From: Bacillota bacterium
GTDB lineage: Bacteria; Bacillota; Clostridia; Acetivibrionales; DTU013
DNA: 26,326 nucleotides
Reading direction: 5' to 3'
Assembly (NCBI GenBank): GCA_023409735.1
Contig: JAEYRB010000052.1
Span: 1-26,326, forward strand
This document shows positions 22,158-26,326 of this stretch, one piece after another. A program made the position numbers and the translations under genes. Every line of letters begins with the position of its first letter. Position 1 is the first letter of the stretch. The notes under the pieces are model-generated. The model saw nothing but the letters and a program-made list of their open reading frames with translations, did no database searches and had not been told where the DNA came from.

Positions 22158-22726
22158 CAGATAAATTAAGTCAAAATAACTATTAATAAAAAACCACTAA
22201 ACATACCTTAGTTTCTTCCTAAGTTAACAAAAAGCTTCCTCAAAATATTGCAGGCATAGCATCGAGTTCATCTGCCTAACCATTATTTACCATCACATGG
22301 CAAAAAAATAACCCGGCTGCGTTGTATTGCCGCCGCGGCCGGGCATATCAGCTGATTTGCTTTATTGAATTGCTGCGTTTATTGGTGGGTCCGGATTCTA
22401 TATCTGTTACAGAAGTTTTTGCTATTTATCTTACTGGAGTTATTTCTGCCAGCTGATATCACTTTATCCTACAGTATTACATAGAAGTGGGCATAAACTC
22501 ATTCAGAAAAAGTTCCTTGCAATTATCTGTAAAGGTAAGCCCAAAAAGCATATCTGCTTTATTGCTATTTTACCATAAGTATAATATCAAAACAAACTGA
22601 AAATTCTGGCAGCCAAGCTGAATAAAATAATGTTGAATAATGGGACTTCAAAGCCTATAATAGAGAATAATATTCTTTATTTATTGATGGGGCATTTGCG
22701 ATGTTCCATTTTAGAAGTTCCGCCAC
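22158..22726. other. Long gene-free stretch
   Basis: No intact gene seen on either strand. A minus-strand terminator lies at 22302-22343. A 24-codon minus-strand frame at 22477-22551 (MLFGLTFTDNC, then KELFLNEFMPTSM) looks protein-like but has no ribosome binding site and may be a relic of a 3' end. Confidence 0.4.
22302..22343 (-). terminator. GC-rich minus-strand intrinsic terminator without a clear gene
   Basis: CCCGGCTGCG and CGCGGCCGGG arms (10 bp, one mismatch on the plus strand, G-T type in RNA), with TTATTTTTTT following on the minus strand. It implies a minus-strand transcript entering from above 22343, but no minus-strand gene is recognisable there. Confidence 0.65.
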
Positions 22727-22848
22727 ACGATATACCGTGGATGAACCTGAAGTAGGTTGCCATATTCTACTATACGATATATTGCTGATGAACGTGCAGC
22801 AACTCACCAAAGATTATCCGCCGAAGGCGGTATAATCATATATATCGT
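22727..22848 (+). promoter_or_regulatory. Structured leader, candidate riboswitch-like RNA
   Basis: Two units 47 nt apart share ACGATATA (22727 and 22774) and GATGAAC (22740 and 22787). The second unit folds as a three-way junction: P1 pairs 22774-22782 with 22840-22848 (9 perfect bp, ACGATATAT/ATATATCGT); P2 is TTGCT/AGCAA around GATGAACGTGC; P3 is GATTAT-CCGCC-GAA-GGCGG-ATAATC with a bulged T. The first ACGATATA could also pair with the P1 3' strand. It ends 60 bases before the DUF39 start. I do not recognise the class. Confidence 0.5.
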
Positions 22849-22908
22849 TTAGCAAAGTTGTTTTACGGTTACATCGCAATTGCCTTTGATTAGGAAGTGG
22901 GGGTCGAT

Positions 22909-24084
22909 TTGATTATCAAGAGCATTGAAGAAATAAACGAAAAAATAAAAAAAGGAACGGCAGTAGTCGTTACGGCAGAGGAAATAATAGGTATTGCGGC
23001 TGAAAAGGGTGCAAAGCAGGCAGCCAAGGAAGTGGATGTTGTTACCACAGGTACCTTCGGGCCAATGTGCTCAAGCGGCATGTTCATAAATTTCGGGCAT
23101 GCGAATCCTCCCATAAGAATGTGCAAGGTACAGCTTAATGATGTTCCTGTTTGTGCAGGGCTTGCTGCTGTTGATGCTTATGTCGGTGCAACGGAGACTT
23201 CAGTCAATGATCCTGCGGAATATGGTGGAGCACATGTGATAGAGGACTTCATAGCAGGCAAGGACATAAAGCTCCATGCTGAAAGCTATGGTACCGACTG
23301 TTATCCCCGAAAGGAAATCTCAACATATATTAATAAAAACAACGTAAATCAGGCATTCCTGTTCAATCCGAGAAACTGTTACCAGAATTATTCTGCAGCT
23401 ACAAATTCTTCGGACAGGATAATGCACACATACATGGGAACGCTTCTTCCGCAGTGCAGCAATGTTACATACAGCACAGCCGGTGAGCTCAGCCCGCTGC
23501 TTAACGATCCGTATTACAGGACGATAGGCATAGGAACCAGAATCTTCTTAGGTGGTGCACAGGGCTATGTTGCCTGGGAGGGAACCCAGCACAATCCTTG
23601 TCAGGCACGCGGAGAAAACGGTGTACCTCTGGGCGGAGCAGGCACGCTTGCGCTTATAGGCAATGCAAAGGAAATGGACACAAGATTCATAAAGGCAGCT
23701 GTCTTTGAAAAGTACGGTATATCGATCTTTATTGGTGTCGGTATACCAATACCGATCATTGATGTAGAGATGCTGCAATACACACTGATAAAGAACAGCG
23801 AAATATTCACGAGCATTGTGGACTACAGTATACCAAGCGAATCAAGGCCTTCACTGAGAAAAGTATCCTATGAAGAACTAAGAAGCGGCAGTGTGGAGCT
23901 TAATGGTAAAATTGTTCCTACAGCGCCTATGTCAAGTCTCAAAAAGGCCAGAGAGATAGCCGATTTGCTCAAGGAGCAGATTATAAGCGGCAGCTTCCTG
24001 CTTACACAGCCTGTTGCAGCGCTGCCAAAGGAAAACAAGGTTAACAAGCTGGAGGTGAGAGACAGTGGAAACAAAAAAGATTAA
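22909..24084 (+). CDS. DUF39 homocysteine biosynthesis protein (COG1900 type)
   Basis: 391-residue protein of the DUF39/HcyBio family. Family knowledge: in methanogens such as Methanosarcina (MA1821) it is needed to make homocysteine from aspartate semialdehyde with a sulfide-level sulfur donor. Conserved-looking features: VVTTGTFGPMCSSGMFINFG with Cys54, YGTDCYPRKE with Cys131, LFNPRNCYQNY with Cys157, and RIFLGGAQGYVAWEGTQHNP. It lacks the C-terminal CBS domains found in some members. The frame opens at GTG 22897, but TTG 22909 has GGGGG 5 bases upstream and gives the more usual N-terminus (LIIKSIEEINEKIKKG); the start is uncertain. It is first in a three-gene operon behind a structured leader. 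Confidence 0.88.
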   Translation: MIIKSIEEINEKIKKGTAVVVTAEEIIGIAAEKGAKQAAKEVDVVTTGTFGPMCSSGMFINFGHANPPIRMCKVQLNDVPVCAGLAAVDAYVGATETSVNDPAEYGGAHVIEDFIAGKDIKLHAESYGTDCYPRKEISTYINKNNVNQAFLFNPRNCYQNYSAATNSSDRIMHTYMGTLLPQCSNVTYSTAGELSPLLNDPYYRTIGIGTRIFLGGAQGYVAWEGTQHNPCQARGENGVPLGGAGTLALIGNAKEMDTRFIKAAVFEKYGISIFIGVGIPIPIIDVEMLQYTLIKNSEIFTSIVDYSIPSESRPSLRKVSYEELRSGSVELNGKIVPTAPMSSLKKAREIADLLKEQIISGSFLLTQPVAALPKENKVNKLEVRDSGNKKD

Positions 24085-24478
24085 GGTAACACTGTACTAT
24101 CCTGTAGGAAGCGTAACGAAGCCTATAACATATCATCTTATAAAGGATTACAACCTTGAGGTAATTATACTTCACGCGGATATAAATCTCGATAAGGGTG
24201 GCAAGCTCACAGTAGACATTGTCGGTCCGGAGTGTGATATTGAAGCTGGTTTGAAATTCATCGAACATGAAGGAATTAAATATAAGCTCTTTAACAAGAG
24301 CATTATATGGAATGAAAATGAATGCGTCCATTGCGGGGCATGTACAGCAGTTTGCCCGTCAGGAGCACTTGAAATGAATAAGCCGGAATGGAGCCTGACC
24401 TTTAATAAGGAGAAATGCCTTATGTGCGAGCTTTGCGTTAAGGCCTGCCCATTAAGAGTCATAAACGTATCGATATAA
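24065..24478 (+). CDS. NIL-domain ferredoxin, 2x[4Fe-4S] (MA1822-like)
   Basis: 137-residue electron or sulfur-transfer protein. The N-terminal 80 residues form a NIL domain (KVTLYYPVGSVTKPITYHL, then KGGKLTVDIVG), a fold also found attached to methionine transporters. The C-terminal part has two [4Fe-4S] motifs: CVHCGACTAVCPSG and CLMCELCVKACPLR. Homologues sit next to DUF39 genes in methanogens and anaerobes and are required with them for homocysteine formation. Start is GTG 24065, with GGAGGTGA 6 bases upstream, overlapping the DUF39 end by 20 bases. The next gene starts one base after its stop. The partnership is known from the family; here it is supported by the operon layout. Confidence 0.88.
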   Translation: METKKIKVTLYYPVGSVTKPITYHLIKDYNLEVIILHADINLDKGGKLTVDIVGPECDIEAGLKFIEHEGIKYKLFNKSIIWNENECVHCGACTAVCPSGALEMNKPEWSLTFNKEKCLMCELCVKACPLRVINVSI

Positions 24479-24479
24479 T

Positions 24480-25202
24480 ATGTATGAGGAACGTTTGTAC
24501 AGAAACAGATATAGCAGCGCAAATCTAAAGTTTTTTGATGTGCGTATATATGAGACGGATCTGAGTATAGGAGCCTGTTCAGACCTTTCAGCTGTTGCTG
24601 AAAAAGTAGCAACTGAGCTGAGAGGAGAAATTGAGGCTTACATAGAGTCAGATCCTCTTTTTTTGACGAGTCTTGAGCCAATAGAGGTGGATGCTAGCGC
24701 GCCTGAAATAATTATAAGAATGGCTGCTGCAGCTAAAAAGGCAGGTGTTGGACCTATGGCGGCTGTTGCAGGAGCTATTTCAGAGCTGACAGGCTATGAG
24801 CTCCTGAAATACTCGGATGAGGTAATAGTGGAAAACGGCGGAGACATTTTCATGAGCACCAGAACTCCAAGAAAAATCGGTATATATGCCGGAAACTCAC
24901 CACTGAGTGACAAGCTGGCAATTGAAATCGATCCATCCAGATCGCCTCTTGGTATATGTACCTCCTCAGGAACGGTAGGCCATTCTCTCAGCTTAGGCAA
25001 GGCTGATGCGGCAGTTATAATATCAAAGGATACTTTTTTGGCTGATGCTACTGCGACTGCTTTAGGCAACAGAGTCAAAACGAATGAAGACATTGAGTCT
25101 GCACTTCAATTCTCTGCATCTATTAATGGTGTAACCGGGGCAGTAGTAATTATAGGAGATAAGCTTGGAGCATGGGGCGATGTAAAGCTGACCAGACTGT
25201 GA
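24480..25202 (+). CDS. UPF0280 / ApbE-like protein (MA1715-like)
   Basis: 240-residue member of the UPF0280 family, related in fold to the FAD-binding ApbE proteins. Landmarks: N-terminal YEERLYRNRY, MAAAAKKAGVGPMAAVAGAI, the conserved VENGGDIF, and SGTVGHSLSLGKADAAVII with the following ADATATALGN. In methanogens a member (MA1715) has been linked to the same homocysteine pathway as DUF39 and the NIL ferredoxin; its step is unclear and a redox or flavin-related function is likely. ATG 24480 lies one base after the ferredoxin stop, with no strong ribosome binding site of its own, so translation is probably coupled. It is the last gene of the operon. Confidence 0.88.
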   Translation: MYEERLYRNRYSSANLKFFDVRIYETDLSIGACSDLSAVAEKVATELRGEIEAYIESDPLFLTSLEPIEVDASAPEIIIRMAAAAKKAGVGPMAAVAGAISELTGYELLKYSDEVIVENGGDIFMSTRTPRKIGIYAGNSPLSDKLAIEIDPSRSPLGICTSSGTVGHSLSLGKADAAVIISKDTFLADATATALGNRVKTNEDIESALQFSASINGVTGAVVIIGDKLGAWGDVKLTRL

Positions 25203-25281
25203 GTAGGTAGAAGCATTGCAGTTGTGGTTGATTGGTTTATTATGATAGAATTAATTATCAATAAATGGAAGCTGGAGGATG

Positions 25282-25698
25282 GTGGAATTGAGTAATACAG
25301 AACGAATAAAATATTTCTATGAGGATATTGTCACAAATAATTTATTAGAGAAGCTCCCTGAATTTATATCCGAGAATTGTGTTTTGAAAATAGGAGAGAA
25401 ATTTATTCCAATCGGTATAGAAGGGATGAGACAGCATCTTTTAGATGTAAAGAAAACCTACCCTGATTATTCAATGAGAATTATTAAACAGTATTCAGTG
25501 GAAGATTATGTGATTTCAGAATTCATTATGACCGGAACGCATGAGGGAGAGTTTGTAGGCATAAAGCCGACACATAAGGTATTATCTATTACAGGTGTAA
25601 ATATTGATAGGGTGATAGACGGAAGAATTGTTGAGCATGGCGGAGCGGCTAACACTTTTGATACATTCCTCGAGCATCATTTAATAGCACCTGTATAA
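25282..25698 (+). CDS. SnoaL-like protein (NTF2 fold)
   Basis: 138-residue protein of the SnoaL/NTF2-like group: N-terminal helices TERIKYFYEDIVTNNLLEKL, then EGMRQHLLDVKKTYPDYSMR, the strand VISEFIMTGTHEGEFVGIKP and the end IVEHGGAANTFDTFLEHH. Members fold as a small cone-shaped dimer and include ester cyclases and isomerases as well as proteins without a known reaction; the function here is unknown. The start is taken at GTG 25282, with GGAGG 5 bases upstream; ATG 25279 is too close to that site and TTG 25288 is a further option. It is probably a separate unit after the homocysteine operon. Confidence 0.75.
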   Translation: MELSNTERIKYFYEDIVTNNLLEKLPEFISENCVLKIGEKFIPIGIEGMRQHLLDVKKTYPDYSMRIIKQYSVEDYVISEFIMTGTHEGEFVGIKPTHKVLSITGVNIDRVIDGRIVEHGGAANTFDTFLEHHLIAPV

Positions 25699-25797
25699 CT
25701 TCTTCCGATTTGTCGGTAAGTTTACAAACACAGCCACATAAGGCAGTAATCAGAACACCTGCTGGAAAGAGTAACAAATTCTTATCAGTGGGTGTCG

Positions 25798-25869
25798 TTA
25801 TTAATGGCGTTGTACCTCCGGTCCACAGCAAAAAGTCGAGAGGGGTTCGATGCCCCCGAAACTTTTATT
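25798..25869 (+). repeat. Dispersed structured element, copy 4
   Basis: Reads TTATTAATGGCGTTGT, ACC, loop TCC, GGT, CCACAGCAAAAAGTCGAG, tip GGGGT-TCGAT-GCCCC, then CGAAACTTTTATT. Hairpin one is kept by paired changes (ACC/GGT), and the position next to the outer stem of hairpin two is here a T-A pair where copies 1-3 have G-A or A-G. It lies between the SnoaL-like gene and the convergent methyltransferase. The rest of 25699-25906 holds only a small AAATGC/GCATTT hairpin near 25880. Confidence 0.9.
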
Positions 25870-25906
25870 CATGGAAATGCGAGGCATTTTACCGATAAAC
25901 TGCAAT

Positions 25907-26326
25907 TTACTGCTTCCGTGCTTTGATCACGAATGTCACCGGAAGCATTTTTGCTTTCTTTTCAAAATCGCTATTTTCTTTGGTAAACATTTCTTCATCA
26001 CTTTCTTCGACTAATTGTTCAATCATAAAGCCATTAGCTGCCAATACGTTAACGTATGTTGAAAGTTTGCGATTTGAAAGCATAATTTCCTTATCCTGCA
26101 TAGGAGACAAATACCATTCTTCGTCAAAATATGAATTAGTGAAGATGAGTTTTCCGTTTTCCTGCGATACGCACTTGTGTATTGGGTGAGACCAACTAAA
26201 AATAAATATTCCGTCCTTTTTCAAATAAGAATTTATCAGCCTAATTGTTTTATTCAAATCTGTGGCCCAACCTATTGCATAAACGGCATAAACAATGTCA
26301 AAATATTTCTTAGGCAACCCGCATTC
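25907..26326 (-). CDS. Class I SAM-dependent methyltransferase, C-terminal part (partial)
   Basis: The minus-strand frame runs off the right edge, so the N-terminus with the SAM-binding glycine motif is not in the window. What is visible fits the second half of a class I methyltransferase: PKKYFDIVYAVYAIGWATDL (motif around the fourth strand), then INSYLKKDGIFIFSWSHP with the typical GG/DG turn before strand five, and the end MLPVTFVIKARKQ, a normal closing strand. Substrate unknown. No start codon inside the window should be used, since the frame continues beyond 26326. Confidence 0.8.
   Translation of the reverse strand, partial: ECGLPKKYFDIVYAVYAIGWATDLNKTIRLINSYLKKDGIFIFSWSHPIHKCVSQENGKLIFTNSYFDEEWYLSPMQDKEIMLSNRKLSTYVNVLAANGFMIEQLVEESDEEMFTKENSDFEKKAKMLPVTFVIKARKQ

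Noticed and set aside
22727..22770. TPP riboswitch, because of TGAACCTGA
   Set aside because: The paired CUGAGA element and the remaining TPP core are missing, and the following operon is not thiamine-related.

Overview
The window looks like chromosomal DNA of a strictly anaerobic, low-to-mid GC Clostridia member (Firmicutes). Supporting signs are strong AGGAGG-type ribosome binding sites, TTG/GTG starts, rubrerythrin, ferredoxin-type proteins, an oxygen-sensitive type of homocysteine pathway, a heterodimeric ABC exporter and a GH29 fucosidase. No tRNA, rRNA, CRISPR array or intact transposase was seen. The species cannot be fixed from the sequence alone.

Layout. 1-2404: the open 3' end of an unknown ORF carrying two tandem copies of a 66-bp repeat, then a DEAD-box RNA helicase, a stand-alone IF3 that probably starts at an AUA codon, and a small zinc-ribbon protein. 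2405-4981: an accessory stretch with a truncated SDR relic, an AraC-type regulator and an SDR-fold protein that lacks the catalytic tyrosine. 5185-8215: a tightly overlapping RNA-biology operon (DbpA/YxiN-type helicase, CvfB-like S1 protein, MnmD-like tRNA methyltransferase). 8334-10773: NudC on the minus strand, a decayed DUF4143 ATPase, rubrerythrin and a decayed HD-GYP gene. 10825-14399: a translationally coupled heterodimeric ABC exporter on the minus strand. 14876-17634: a MazG-like pyrophosphohydrolase, a GH29 alpha-L-fucosidase and a DUF5131 radical-SAM-like protein. 17754-18836: a zinc alcohol dehydrogenase broken into two pieces around a small gene, with a 65-bp leader present twice. 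18928-21610: a Fur-family regulator with its own operator, then a TrmB regulator overlapping a diaminopimelate-decarboxylase-like gene. 21708-22157: a GNAT acetyltransferase. 22158-25202: a gene-free 740-bp stretch ending in a structured leader, then the three-gene DUF39 / NIL-ferredoxin / UPF0280 homocysteine operon. 25282-26326: a SnoaL-like protein and a partial methyltransferase.

The most unusual feature is a family of five copies of an approximately 66-70 bp dispersed element (two in tandem at 1-124, then 11566-11633, 16736-16804 and 25798-25869). It folds into two hairpins. Across diverged copies, paired positions in the first hairpin change together (GCCC/GGGC, GACC/GGTC, ACC/GGT), and the second has a conserved tandem G-A/A-G motif. 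One copy lies inside the ABC exporter coding region without breaking the frame, adding about 22 residues to the linker ahead of the nucleotide-binding domain. The tandem copies repeat every 66 bp (22 codons) and stay open in frame. This resembles in principle the protein-coding palindromic elements described in Rickettsia, but I do not recognise this family.

A second candidate is the leader of the homocysteine operon (22727-22848): a 47-nt-period duplicated motif with a perfect 9-bp closing helix around two hairpins, which could be a regulatory RNA. Four gene relics in 18 kb suggest an accessory region under decay.
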